A stretch of DNA of 64,000 nucleotides from Acidobacteriota bacterium (GTDB lineage Bacteria; Acidobacteriota; Terriglobia; Bryobacterales; Bryobacteraceae), in the NCBI GenBank assembly GCA_018268715.1, contig JAFDVZ010000020.1, forward strand, positions 124,001 through 188,000, written 5' to 3'. Below, piece after piece: positions 9,226-17,605 of the stretch. A program made the translations under genes and the position numbers. Numbering within the stretch: position 1 is the first letter of the stretch; every line of letters begins with the position of its first letter. Below the pieces are notes generated by a model, which saw only the letters and a program-made list of their open reading frames with translations, made no database searches and had not been told where the DNA came from.

Positions 9226-9944
9226 TTCCCGATCAGGTAAACGCCCGCTTCGGGCGTCTTTTCGAATCCAATCACGGCCAGTCCCTGGCCAAAGCACTCC
9301 TGAAACCGTTTGCCGATCTCGGCCTGCACGGCGCGCGCCTGGCGCGGCTCCTGGGCCCGCAACTCGGCGATGTTGCTCGGAACCGCGATGCGATCGGTGG
9401 CGCGCGGCCGGTCGAAAGCGTCGCCGTCCACAATCGAGCCCACTCGCGGCGTCGACACCCACCACTCGGCCACCAGCCGATCGGTAGGCAGACCGCCATG
9501 CAGGGGGCTGCTAGTGGTGCCGTACTGGTTCGGCAGATAGCGCCGCACAATGGCCCCCAGCCGTTCCATGTTGAAGTAGGCGTTTTTCAGTTCGAGCGGA
9601 TCGAAGGTCCATTCGAGCAGTTGAATGCCCCGCGCCACGGCGTCCTTGCGTTGCGCGAGTTTCAGCCGCCGCCCCACGCCCAGGTCGCGGTAGCCATCGG
9701 CGACGCCCAGCATGTGGCTATGCAGGTAGTATCCGCCGCCCGCCTTCAGGCCCGGAATGGCGAGGCAGAAGCCCACCATGCGGGCGCCGTCATAGGCCCC
9801 GAAGGCCTGTCCGCCCACCTTGGTCGCCACCACGAACAACCGCACCGGCAGCAGATCGATCTCAGCGAAACCCCAGATCTTCTGTTGTAACTGGACGGCC
9901 TCGGTAAACTGCTCATGGGTGGCGAGCGCACGCACTTCGATCAT
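9210..9944 (-). CDS. GNAT-family acyltransferase, probable partner of NSAR
   Basis: A 244-residue cytoplasmic protein. Residues 1-130 have the GNAT fold (FCLAIPGLKAGGGYYLHSHMLGV, then GYRDLGVGRRLKLAQR as the acyl-CoA-binding loop); the C-terminal part (LEWTFDPLELKNAYFNMERLGAIV) is typical of the long COG3375-like group often found beside NSAR/OSBS genes. In Geobacillus a GNAT enzyme next to NSAR succinylates D-amino acids from succinyl-CoA; I infer the same role here. The ATG (9942-9944) overlaps as ATGA the stop of a duplicated mazG tail, and the gene overlaps NSAR by 16 bases. Confidence 0.8.
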   Translation of the reverse strand: MIEVRALATHEQFTEAVQLQQKIWGFAEIDLLPVRLFVVATKVGGQAFGAYDGARMVGFCLAIPGLKAGGGYYLHSHMLGVADGYRDLGVGRRLKLAQRKDAVARGIQLLEWTFDPLELKNAYFNMERLGAIVRRYLPNQYGTTSSPLHGGLPTDRLVAEWWVSTPRVGSIVDGDAFDRPRATDRIAVPSNIAELRAQEPRQARAVQAEIGKRFQECFGQGLAVIGFEKTPEAGVYLIGKWESS

Positions 9945-10048
9945 AGGGATTGTTTGGCCTCTTGCCAAAGATCCTCCATCTCTTCGATATTCGAGTCCCG
10001 CGTCGAGCGGCAGCGTTCGCGCAACCCATCCTCGACAAATCCGAACTG
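9941..10048 (-). pseudogene. Duplicated 3' end of mazG
   Basis: This segment repeats the last ~108 bases of mazG (10561-10668) with about eight differences in the first ~103 bases by hand alignment. It encodes RSTRDSNIEEMEDLWQEAKQ, against RSPRDSNIEEMEDLWQKAKQ in mazG. It is the end of a 136-codon open frame (start 10351) whose upstream part is array sequence, so it is not a functional MazG. Its stop overlaps the GNAT start as ATGA, which is the same geometry seen at the true mazG stop and the GNAT-like ATG at 10562-10564. Confidence 0.85.
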
Positions 10049-10560
10049 GGGCATCGTCGGTTTGGCCCCCACCACGGCCGCCCTCACGCCGATCCACCGC
10101 CCCTCGACGCGTCGGCAGAACTCCTCATCGGTGGCAATCGCGCACACCTCGCCCAAGCGCGGCGCCAATCGAAATCCCTTCACCGCCGCCCTCACGCCGA
10201 TCCGCCGCCCCTCGGCGCGCCGACCGAACTCCTCATCAGTAGCAAGCGCGCCCACTTCGCCCAGGCGCAGCGCCAATCGAAATCCCTTCACCGCCGCCCT
10301 CACGCCGATCCGCCGCCCCTCGGCGCGGACAGAACTCCTCATCAGTGGCAAGCGAGCCCACTTCGCGCAGGCGCAACACCAATCGAAATCCCTTCACCGC
10401 CGCCCTCGCGCCGATACGCCGCACCTGATCGCCTCGGCAGGACTCCTCCGTGGTAAGCGCGCACACGTCGCCCAGGCGCGGCGTCAACTGAAAGCCCATC
10501 ACGGCCGCCCCTCGACGCCCCGGCAGGACTCCTCACCGGTGGCAATCGCGCTCACGTCGA
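9945..10560. repeat. Degenerate ~107-bp tandem array between mazG and the GNAT gene
   Basis: Landmark sequences recur at 10121, 10229, 10335, 10443 and 10529 (the variable core CTCCTCATCRGTGGCAA), giving spacings of 108, 106, 108 and 86 bases. Each unit has, read on the minus strand, a piece like EVGALATDEEF that matches the GNAT N-terminus (EVRALATHEQF), followed by an Arg-rich piece like RRIGVRAAVKGF. Between 9941 and about 10048 lies a copy of the mazG 3' end. Units are contiguous with no unique spacers. The array probably grew from duplication of the mazG/GNAT junction followed by unequal exchange or replication slippage. Confidence 0.85.
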
Positions 10561-11367
10561 TCATGAGGATTGTTTGGCCTTTTGCCAAAGATCCTCCATC
10601 TCTTCGATATTCGAGTCCCGCGGCGAGCGGCCGCGTTCGCGCAACCGGTCCTCGACGAATCCGAACCGCCGGCGGAACTTCGCGTTCGTCTTGCGCAGCG
10701 CCTGTTCCGGATCGACTTTGAGGAAGCGCGCGATGTTGACCATTACGAATAACAAATCGCCCAACTCGCCTTCGACATGATCCTGCACGCCGGATGCGCG
10801 CGCTCCGGCCAGTTCATCGAGCTCCTCGCGCATCTTGTCGAAAACCTGTTCGACGTTGTCCCAGTCAAAGCCCACCGCCGCCGCCTTGGACGCGATCTGC
10901 TGCGCCTCCACCAGCGCCGGCGCCGAGCGCGGAACGCCCTCGAGCAGCGGCTTCGGAGCCTCGCCCCGCGCGGCCTTTTCCTCGGCCTTGATCTCGTCCC
11001 AGCGCTTCTTGACCGCGGCCGGCGTGTCCGCCTCGCCGTCGCCGAACACGTGCGGATGCCGGCGGATCAGCTTGGCGTTGATGGCGTCCAGGCTGTCGTC
11101 GATCGTGAACCGGCCCTGCTCGGCCGCCATCTGCGCGTAGAACACGGCTTGCAGCATGTAGTCGCCAAGTTCCTCGGCCAGGCCGCGCCAGTCCCGCGCG
11201 TCGATGGCGTCGAGCACCTCGTAGGTTTCCTCGAGCGTGTAGGGCTTGATGCTGTCGAAGCTCTGTTCGCGATCCCAGGGACAGCCGCCGGGCGCTCGCA
11301 GCCGGGCCATGATCTCCACCAATCGTTCGAATTTATGGCCCGTACTGTTACTGTCGGAATCGTCCAT
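10561..11367 (-). CDS. mazG: Nucleoside triphosphate pyrophosphohydrolase MazG
   Basis: A 268-residue MazG with the normal two tandem MazG domains. The first has GCPWDREQSFDSIKPYTLEE and the EExxE...ExxD metal-binding helices (EETYEVLDAID, LAEELGDYMLQAVFYA); the second has EELDELAGA and EGELGDLLFVMVNIARFL. The enzyme hydrolyses non-canonical or excess NTPs to NMP and pyrophosphate as house-cleaning. The ATG at 11367 gives MDDSDSNS and a standard length; an upstream in-frame start would add 20 residues without support. It heads the operon leading to GNAT and NSAR, but its 3' junction has been duplicated and expanded. Confidence 0.92.
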   Translation of the reverse strand: MDDSDSNSTGHKFERLVEIMARLRAPGGCPWDREQSFDSIKPYTLEETYEVLDAIDARDWRGLAEELGDYMLQAVFYAQMAAEQGRFTIDDSLDAINAKLIRRHPHVFGDGEADTPAAVKKRWDEIKAEEKAARGEAPKPLLEGVPRSAPALVEAQQIASKAAAVGFDWDNVEQVFDKMREELDELAGARASGVQDHVEGELGDLLFVMVNIARFLKVDPEQALRKTNAKFRRRFGFVEDRLRERGRSPRDSNIEEMEDLWQKAKQSS

Positions 11368-11435
11368 GCCTGATGAATCAAGCCTAACATAGCGCCCCCC
11401 GTTCACCCGCTCACGCGCCTGTTTCACAATAGGGG

Positions 11436-13319
11436 TTGCAACTCAAGCGGAGACTTGCGGGAATCCTGTTCGCCGCCGTGCTGTCCTGGTTCCTCCTGGC
11501 CACCATTCCAGTCGCCCCTTCGCCCATCGGCTCGGGCGTGGACGCCAGTTGGCAATACGGCCTCAACCTGGCTCATCAGCGGGGAATCCCCTTCGGAACC
11601 GGCCTGGTCTTCACCATGGGTCCGTTCGCCTACCTGATGTACCCCGACGGCGACCTCGCCTCGGGCGCCCGGGTGCTCACGCTGCTGGTGTCCGGCTATG
11701 TGCTGCTCGTCTATGGCGTCGCGCGCCTCGCCTGGCGTTGCGGCGCCGGCGTCGGGGCGCTCGCGGCCTTCGTATTCGGCATCGCCAGCCTCTATTGGCT
11801 CCAGTATCCGGACGCCTGGCAGGTGTCCTGTCTCGCGGTCCTGCTGGCGGCCGCGGCGCATCGGCATCGCTTCCCCGCCCTGGACCTCACGGTCGCGGGC
11901 CTCGCCGCGGGCTTCACCCTGTTGCTCAAGTTCAACGATGGCGTCACCTTGTGCGCCATCTTCTACGTGCTCGCGGCGTGGAGCTGGCGTCGTTTCCGCG
12001 CCCATCGCGCGGCCCTGTTCGTCGCCTGCCTCCCGCCCGCCGTCCTGCTCGCCGGCATGGCCTCGCAGGGGCCGCTTGCCGCCACCCTGCCCTACGCCCG
12101 CTTTACGTTCGAGATCGGTCGCGGCTACTCGGAGGCTATGGGCTCTCCCGGACCCGTGGCGCAGATGTTGTTGGCGGCAGCCACGGCGGTCATCATTCTG
12201 GCGGTTCCGGTGCTGTTCCGCGAACCCGCCCGAGTCCTTCCAGCCCTGGCCGCGGCAGGCCTGTTGGCCGTCACCGCCTTCAAGCACGGCATGGTGCGCC
12301 AGGATGGCCACGCCGACGTCACCCAGGCCAAACTCGCCGCCGCCGCCCTGTTCGTTTTCGTCGCGTCCATTCGACCCAACACCCGCCGGTGGCTCGCCAC
12401 CATCGCCGTCGCCTCGTCCATCGCTTCGGTGATCATCTACCGGTCGGACCCGAAGGCCTTCACGGCCATCGCCGACCAGCGCGCCACCCTGGCCTCACTG
12501 GCTCCCACCGTCGATGCGCTCGCCCACTGGCCGCGAACCTGGGCCCGCCTGGGGCCCGAAAACCGGCCCGTTCTCGACGCGCTGCAAGTGTCGCGCGAGT
12601 TCAGCGACGCCATTGGCGCCGGCACGGTGGACGCCTACCCGGCCAACATCGAGACCGTGCGGGCCAACGGCTGGAAGTACCAGCCGAGGCCCTTGTTTCA
12701 GTCCTTCACCGCCTACACCCCGGCGCTCGACCAATTGAACGCGGAGCACATCCGCAGCCCCCGGACAGCCGATTTTGTCCTGGTGCAGCCCGGATCGATC
12801 GACGGCCGGCATCTCTTCTTCGACGATCCGCTCTCCTTCCGCGCCCTGCTCGACCGCTACCGTTTTCGTCTGGCCGACTCGCGCGCCATCCTGCTCGAGC
12901 GGCGCACCGGTCCGCCCCTGTTCCGGGAGCCCGAACCCATGGGCGTCACCATCGCCGCCTGGAACAAGGAGACCCCGATCCCCCGCGTCGAACCCGGCCA
13001 GGCCCTGCTCATGAAGGCGGACATCCGCCGCACCCGGCTGGGTAGTTGGCGCGTGGCTGTGCTGCGCGGCGCCCCCGTCCAATTGCAGGCGAGCCGCCAG
13101 AACGCCGGCCAGATCTTCGCCCGGATGGTCCGGGGCAATCTCGGCTCCGGCGTCATCATCAGCCCGCTCGCCTCCGATATCGGCGAGCTCACGCGGTTTT
13201 TCACCGACCGTAAGGACTGCCCTCCAGTGGTCAGCCTCTACTGGTGGACCCCCGAGCCCGACGAGTTCGAGCCCGCCATCCGAATCGAGTGGTTCCGCCT
13301 CCGGCCCTCACTTCCCTGA
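11436..13319 (+). CDS. Polytopic membrane protein with extracytoplasmic C-terminal domain
   Basis: About 627 residues. Residues 1-330 hold roughly nine to ten hydrophobic segments. The first loop has GSGVDASWQYGLNLAHQRG followed by FGTGLVFTMGPFAYL, a motif pair (D-x-SW ... FG ... FT-GP) that recurs in uncharacterised membrane proteins resembling lipid-linked glycosyltransferases. Residues 340-627 are soluble and probably periplasmic. No function is known. The proposed TTG start at 11436 has only a weak ribosome site, so the first residues are uncertain. It is divergent from mazG and overlaps the next gene tail-to-tail by 12 bases. Confidence 0.7.
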   Translation: MQLKRRLAGILFAAVLSWFLLATIPVAPSPIGSGVDASWQYGLNLAHQRGIPFGTGLVFTMGPFAYLMYPDGDLASGARVLTLLVSGYVLLVYGVARLAWRCGAGVGALAAFVFGIASLYWLQYPDAWQVSCLAVLLAAAAHRHRFPALDLTVAGLAAGFTLLLKFNDGVTLCAIFYVLAAWSWRRFRAHRAALFVACLPPAVLLAGMASQGPLAATLPYARFTFEIGRGYSEAMGSPGPVAQMLLAAATAVIILAVPVLFREPARVLPALAAAGLLAVTAFKHGMVRQDGHADVTQAKLAAAALFVFVASIRPNTRRWLATIAVASSIASVIIYRSDPKAFTAIADQRATLASLAPTVDALAHWPRTWARLGPENRPVLDALQVSREFSDAIGAGTVDAYPANIETVRANGWKYQPRPLFQSFTAYTPALDQLNAEHIRSPRTADFVLVQPGSIDGRHLFFDDPLSFRALLDRYRFRLADSRAILLERRTGPPLFREPEPMGVTIAAWNKETPIPRVEPGQALLMKADIRRTRLGSWRVAVLRGAPVQLQASRQNAGQIFARMVRGNLGSGVIISPLASDIGELTRFFTDRKDCPPVVSLYWWTPEPDEFEPAIRIEWFRLRPSLP

Positions 13320-13766
13320 GATCCGGACCGCCGTCACCTCCCCATCGGTCAGCCGCACGCTCCCCACCATTTCGCCGTTATTGCGGTAGGTATAGACCTC
13401 GGTCAGGCGCCCGCCGTCGCCCATAATGATGCGCGAGGACGGAGTCCCGGCCAGAGCCATCAGGTCCTGCCGGGAGGTCCCCGGCGCGATCGAGGCGAGC
13501 ACCGCCCGCCGCATGCTGCCGCCGCCCGGAGTCCCCGCCGCCGGCTCAAAGTGCAGCGTTAGTTGTTTTTGCGGCGTCATGGGCGATCTCTCGACGCCCT
13601 TGGCGGCCTGTTCGAGCAGTCCGCGCACCCGGTCGATGCCCGTGCTCACGCTCTTGCCGGCCACCCCCGCCGCCGACCCTCCCGCCGCCGCGATGCCCAC
13701 TTCGGCCATGGTCTGCGCGAAGGTAGCGGTCGAAAACAGTACAAAAATGCACAAAAAACGCACCAT
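13308..13766 (-). CDS. Small exported protein with SmpA/OmlA-like C-terminus
   Basis: A 152-residue protein with a clear signal peptide (MVRFLCIFVLFSTATFAQ). The C-terminal 70 residues (LASIAPGTSRQDLMALAGTPSSRI, then GGRLTEVYTYRNNGEMVGSVRLTDGEVTAV) have the pattern of the small alpha/beta SmpA/OmlA domain, a start G-x-[ST]-x-x-[DE]-[LV] helix followed by strands. The middle is Gly/Ala-rich. Function unknown; probably periplasmic. The gene is divergent from the tannase gene across a 102-base spacer and converges on the membrane-protein gene. Confidence 0.65.
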   Translation of the reverse strand: MVRFLCIFVLFSTATFAQTMAEVGIAAAGGSAAGVAGKSVSTGIDRVRGLLEQAAKGVERSPMTPQKQLTLHFEPAAGTPGGGSMRRAVLASIAPGTSRQDLMALAGTPSSRIIMGDGGRLTEVYTYRNNGEMVGSVRLTDGEVTAVRISGK

Positions 13767-13868
13767 AACGCACTCTATCTTGCATGTTTTGATGGCGAAT
13801 GAACATCGAACACTCGCCTGATGCCCCTATGGAGAATCGCCTATTCTATTGTTAAAATCGGTTCCGTC

Positions 13869-15362
13869 ATGAAATACACGCCCATGGCCATCGTGCTGGT
13901 TTTGGCGGCCGTAAACGTTTACGGAGCCGACTGCGAGGCGCTTTCGAGGCTAAACCTGCCATCCGTTACCGTTAAAGTTGCAGAAAACAAACCGGCCGGC
14001 GATCTGCCCGCCCACTGCCGCGTAGCCGGCTCCATCCACCCTACCCCCGACTCCGACATCCAATTCGAGGTCCTGCTCCCCGAAGCCTGGAATCACCGCT
14101 TCCAGGCCGTCGGAAACGGCGGTTTTGCGGGTTCTTTATCGATAACTGGGATGGCCGCGCCGCTGCGTCACGGCTACGCCACCGCCACCACTGACACCGG
14201 CCACTCCGGCAGCGACGCCGCCTGGGCCCTAGGCCACCGCGAAAAGATCATCGATTACGGCCACCGCGCGGTCCACGAAATGACCGTGACCGCCAAGGCC
14301 CTGATTACGGCCTATTACGGCGTGGGGCCGAAGAAATCGTACTTCGCCAGTTGCTCGAATGGCGGGCGGCAGGCCCTGATGGAGGTGCAACGGTATCCCG
14401 GGGACTACGACGGCGTGATTTCGGGGGCTCCGGCGAACGAATTTACGCGCGTGGCGGCGGGATTCCTGTGGAATGAGATCGCGCTGACCGGGCCGGGATT
14501 CATTGCGCCGGCGAAGTTGAAGGCCATCGAGGCGGCGGCGCTTGCGGCCTGCGACGCGGGCGACGGGGTGAAGGACGGGCTAATCAGCGATCCGCTGCGC
14601 TGCCGGTTTGATCCGGGGGTTCTGTTGTGCAAGGGCGAGGAGACGGACGCCTGCCTGACCGGGCCTGAAATCGCGGCGCTGCGCAAGATCTACCAGGGCC
14701 CTCGGGACGCGCGCGGGAAGCAGATTTTTCCCGGTTTTGTGCCGGGCGGGGAGACGGGACCGGGCGGCTGGGGCGCCTGGATTACCGCCGCGCAGGTGGA
14801 AAAGTCCCTGCATTACTTCTTTTCGACACAGATGGCCAAGAACATGGCCTTCAACGATCCGGCTTGGGATTATAAGACCTTCGATGTCAACAAGGACTTC
14901 GCCCGGCTGGATGCGGCGCTCGCGCCGGTGCTGAACGCCTCGGACGTCAATATCCGGCCGTTTGTCGCGCGGGGCGGCAAACTGATGCTCTACCATGGCT
15001 GGTGCGACGCCGCGCTGACGCCGCTGAATACGATCGATTACTACAACCGGGCGGCGGCGAAGTTGGGCAAGAAGAGCGCCGCGAATTCGCTGCGGCTGTA
15101 CCTGCTGCCGGGCGTGCAGCATTGCGGCGGCGGTCCGGGGCCGAACCGCTTCATCGGGACTTGGACCGACGCCGAGCATGACATGGTGCTGGCGATGGAG
15201 AAGTGGGTGGAGGACGGCGTCGCGCCGCGGGCGATCATCGCTTCGAGCGCTCCGCCGGTCCAACGGACGCGGCCGATTTGCCCTTATCCGCAGATCGCCA
15301 AGTATAACGGCTCGGGCAGCACCGATGACGCGGCGAATTTCACTTGCGCCGTGGTGAAGTGA
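13869..15362 (+). CDS. Tannase/feruloyl esterase family hydrolase
   Basis: About 497 residues with signal peptide [19 protein letters not shown], so secreted. The family hydrolyses aromatic esters such as tannins, ferulate and mono(hydroxyethyl) terephthalate-like substrates. The catalytic triad is visible: S163 in SCSNGGRQ (family CSxGG), Asp in [17 protein letters not shown], and His in [12 protein letters not shown]; Cys162 and the Cys next to the His are the pair that forms the family's triad-bridging disulfide. The ATG at 13869 puts the signal peptide first, so 16 upstream codons are dropped. A cupin gene follows after 17 bases. Confidence 0.9.
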   Translation: MKYTPMAIVLVLAAVNVYGADCEALSRLNLPSVTVKVAENKPAGDLPAHCRVAGSIHPTPDSDIQFEVLLPEAWNHRFQAVGNGGFAGSLSITGMAAPLRHGYATATTDTGHSGSDAAWALGHREKIIDYGHRAVHEMTVTAKALITAYYGVGPKKSYFASCSNGGRQALMEVQRYPGDYDGVISGAPANEFTRVAAGFLWNEIALTGPGFIAPAKLKAIEAAALAACDAGDGVKDGLISDPLRCRFDPGVLLCKGEETDACLTGPEIAALRKIYQGPRDARGKQIFPGFVPGGETGPGGWGAWITAAQVEKSLHYFFSTQMAKNMAFNDPAWDYKTFDVNKDFARLDAALAPVLNASDVNIRPFVARGGKLMLYHGWCDAALTPLNTIDYYNRAAAKLGKKSAANSLRLYLLPGVQHCGGGPGPNRFIGTWTDAEHDMVLAMEKWVEDGVAPRAIIASSAPPVQRTRPICPYPQIAKYNGSGSTDDAANFTCAVVK

Positions 15363-15379
15363 GGATGGAGGAAAAACGG

Positions 15380-15802
15380 ATGACGAGGCGGGAGATGGGA
15401 CTGGCGCTGCCGTGGCTTGCGGCGAGCGCCCAGGGTGCGCCGAGACCGGCGTTGCTGGCCGCGGCGGTGTACCCGTATGAGAGCCTTCCGGTGAAGAAGA
15501 ATGGCGCCAACGCGTCCCGGCAGGTGCTGGACGGGCTGAGCCATACCGGGTTCCATATCGACCTGCACGAGACGGAACTGGCCCCCGGCGCCGCCCCGCA
15601 TGACGCGCATTCGCACGCCCACGAGGAAATTGTCCTGATTCGCGAGGGCACGCTCGAATTCACCATTGCGGGCAAGGCGACGCAGGCCGGACCGGGGTCG
15701 GTGACCTATATGGCCTCGAATATTCACCACGGGCTTCGCAACGCCGGCACAACGACCGCACGCTACTTTGTGATCGCACTGGGCCGGGCGCTCGCTACGT
15801 AA
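15380..15802 (+). CDS. Exported cupin-domain protein
   Basis: A 140-residue protein with one cupin barrel: HDAHSHAHEEIVLIREGTLEF supplies the two/three His and Glu metal ligands of motif 1, and YMASNIHHGLRNAG supplies the His of motif 2. The N-terminus MTRREMGLALPWLAASAQG has twin Arg followed by a hydrophobic stretch and may be a short Tat signal. The start at 15380 is favoured by GGAGG 8 bases upstream; an ATG at 15365 lies inside that site. It probably forms a unit with the tannase gene and could act on released phenolics, but no substrate can be assigned. Confidence 0.75.
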   Translation: MTRREMGLALPWLAASAQGAPRPALLAAAVYPYESLPVKKNGANASRQVLDGLSHTGFHIDLHETELAPGAAPHDAHSHAHEEIVLIREGTLEFTIAGKATQAGPGSVTYMASNIHHGLRNAGTTTARYFVIALGRALAT

Positions 15803-15817
15803 CGCGCATCCGCGTTT

Positions 15818-17605
15818 ATGGAAATTGCCGCCATCGTGTTGTTGGCCGCGCTCGTGGTGCTGGCGCTGCCCATCATCGCCATCGTGCGCACCAGCCGTAT
15901 CGGCGAGTTGGAGCGGCGCGTCCAGGCGCTGGAGGCCGCTTTGCGCCCGGCGATCGCCACCGCGCCTCAGCCTATGCCTGAGCCCCAGCCTGAGCCTGAG
16001 CCCGCGCCGCCGGTTGTCGAGACTCCCGCGGCGCCGGCGCCCGTGCGAGAGCCGCTCGAGGTGATCATCGGGCGGAGATGGCTCGCGCTGGTAGCCGTGG
16101 CGCTGATCGCCGTGGCGACGGCCTTCTTTCTCAAGTACGCGTTTGAGAACGGGTGGATCGGGGAGACTGGCCGGATCGCGCTGGGCGTCGCGACCGGACT
16201 GGCGATTGTGTTCACCGGACACAATCGCTACGCCAAGGGTTGGCGGTATCTGTCGCAGGTGCTGACCGGCGGCGGCGTCGCGATTCTCTACCTTTCGACT
16301 TATGGCGCGTTTGGATATTACCGGTTGATTGGGCCAACGGCGGCGTTCGTCATTCTGGCTGTCCTGGCCGCCGAGGCGCAGGCCATGGCCATGCTGTACC
16401 GGGCGCCGCTAGTGGAGATTCTGGCGCTGGCGGGTGGATTTCTGGTTCCGGTGCTGCTCAGCACCGGGCGCGACCGCTATGGCGTGCTGTTTGGCTACAT
16501 CGGGCTGCTGGATGCCGGGATGCTGGCGGTGGTGCTGGTCCGCGACTGGCGCTGGATCTCCTCCATCGCGTACCTGGGGACGCAGGGGCTGTTCTGGGCC
16601 TGGCATGCCGAGCACTATCATCCGGAGAAACGGGCGGCGGTGGCCGCCTTTGAGTTCGCGATATTCGCCCTGTTTGTGCTGGCTGACTTAGCTCCGAACC
16701 TGCGCGGCCGGCGGGCGAGTTATGAGCAACTGGTCCGTCTGGTTATCAATCCCCTAGCGTTTTTCGGGACTTGTTATGGTTTATTCGACAGGGATTTCCA
16801 TAACTGGATGGCGGTGTTGGCCCTTGGGCTGGCTGTGACTTATGCCGGATTGGCGCGGCTCGAGTTAGCGCTGCCGATTCCCGACCGACGGGCGCTGACG
16901 CTGATGATTGCCGCCTCCATTGTGTTCGTGACGCTGGCCATTCCGATTCAGTTGCGGGCCCAGTGGATCACCATCGTGTGGGCGGTGGAGGGAGTTACGC
17001 TGACCTGGGCGAGTTTCGCGGCGCCAGCGGAGCGTTTGCGCTGGCTGGCCGCCGCCGCGTTCGCGCTGGCCGTGGGGCGGGTTCTGTTCATCGACACTCC
17101 GTGGCAGGGACGGACTCCTTTCACGCCGATTGCGAACCGCTACTTCCTTGGGGTGCTGGCCGTGACGCTGTGTTTGTGGGGCGCCGCCTATCTCTTGCGC
17201 CGGACACGGCTGACGCTTCCGGCGCTGTTCGCCGGGTTCGGGGTTTTGTGGCTGGGATCGAGCGTCGAGGCCTACACCTACTTCAGTTCGCAGGCGCCGG
17301 GGGTGGGGTCGGGCGATTTCGAGACGATTCGCAGGCTGCGGTGGAGCGGTCAATTGGCGCTCTCGCTGCTGTGGAGCGCCTATGCCGGGTCGATGACGGC
17401 GGCGGGGTTCCGGCGCTCGAAGAAGGCGTTGCGGGTGGCGGGGCTGGCGCTGTTCGGGCTGACGCTGGTGAAGGTTGCCATTATCGATATTTCGGAACTG
17501 GAGCAGTTCCATCGGATTGTGGCGCTGTTGGCGCTGGGGCTGGTGTTGCTGGGGGCGGCGTGGGGATACCAGAAGATTCCCCCGCCGGAGGAAGATCTGC
17601 GATGA
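15818..17605 (+). CDS. DUF2339 polytopic membrane protein
   Basis: A 595-residue protein with a short N-terminal helix, a predicted coiled coil (IGELERRVQALEAAL), a Pro/Glu-rich linker at residues 48-75, and then about 14-16 hydrophobic segments. The start of the membrane part (IGRRWLALVAVALIAVATAFFLKYAFENGWIG) is the hallmark of DUF2339, a family of unknown function in many Gram-negative bacteria. Its stop codon overlaps the start of the DUF3999 gene as ATGA, so the two are translationally coupled and probably work together in the envelope. Confidence 0.85.
   Translation: MEIAAIVLLAALVVLALPIIAIVRTSRIGELERRVQALEAALRPAIATAPQPMPEPQPEPEPAPPVVETPAAPAPVREPLEVIIGRRWLALVAVALIAVATAFFLKYAFENGWIGETGRIALGVATGLAIVFTGHNRYAKGWRYLSQVLTGGGVAILYLSTYGAFGYYRLIGPTAAFVILAVLAAEAQAMAMLYRAPLVEILALAGGFLVPVLLSTGRDRYGVLFGYIGLLDAGMLAVVLVRDWRWISSIAYLGTQGLFWAWHAEHYHPEKRAAVAAFEFAIFALFVLADLAPNLRGRRASYEQLVRLVINPLAFFGTCYGLFDRDFHNWMAVLALGLAVTYAGLARLELALPIPDRRALTLMIAASIVFVTLAIPIQLRAQWITIVWAVEGVTLTWASFAAPAERLRWLAAAAFALAVGRVLFIDTPWQGRTPFTPIANRYFLGVLAVTLCLWGAAYLLRRTRLTLPALFAGFGVLWLGSSVEAYTYFSSQAPGVGSGDFETIRRLRWSGQLALSLLWSAYAGSMTAAGFRRSKKALRVAGLALFGLTLVKVAIIDISELEQFHRIVALLALGLVLLGAAWGYQKIPPPEEDLR

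Noticed and set aside
9945..10560. CRISPR array
   Set aside because: Units are 86-108 bases and contiguous with no unique spacers of constant length and no cas gene nearby. They derive from the mazG/GNAT boundary.
11549..13045. 498-codon plus-strand frame within the polytopic membrane protein
   Set aside because: Arg/Pro-rich with no membrane pattern; the gene's own frame has regular hydrophobic segments.
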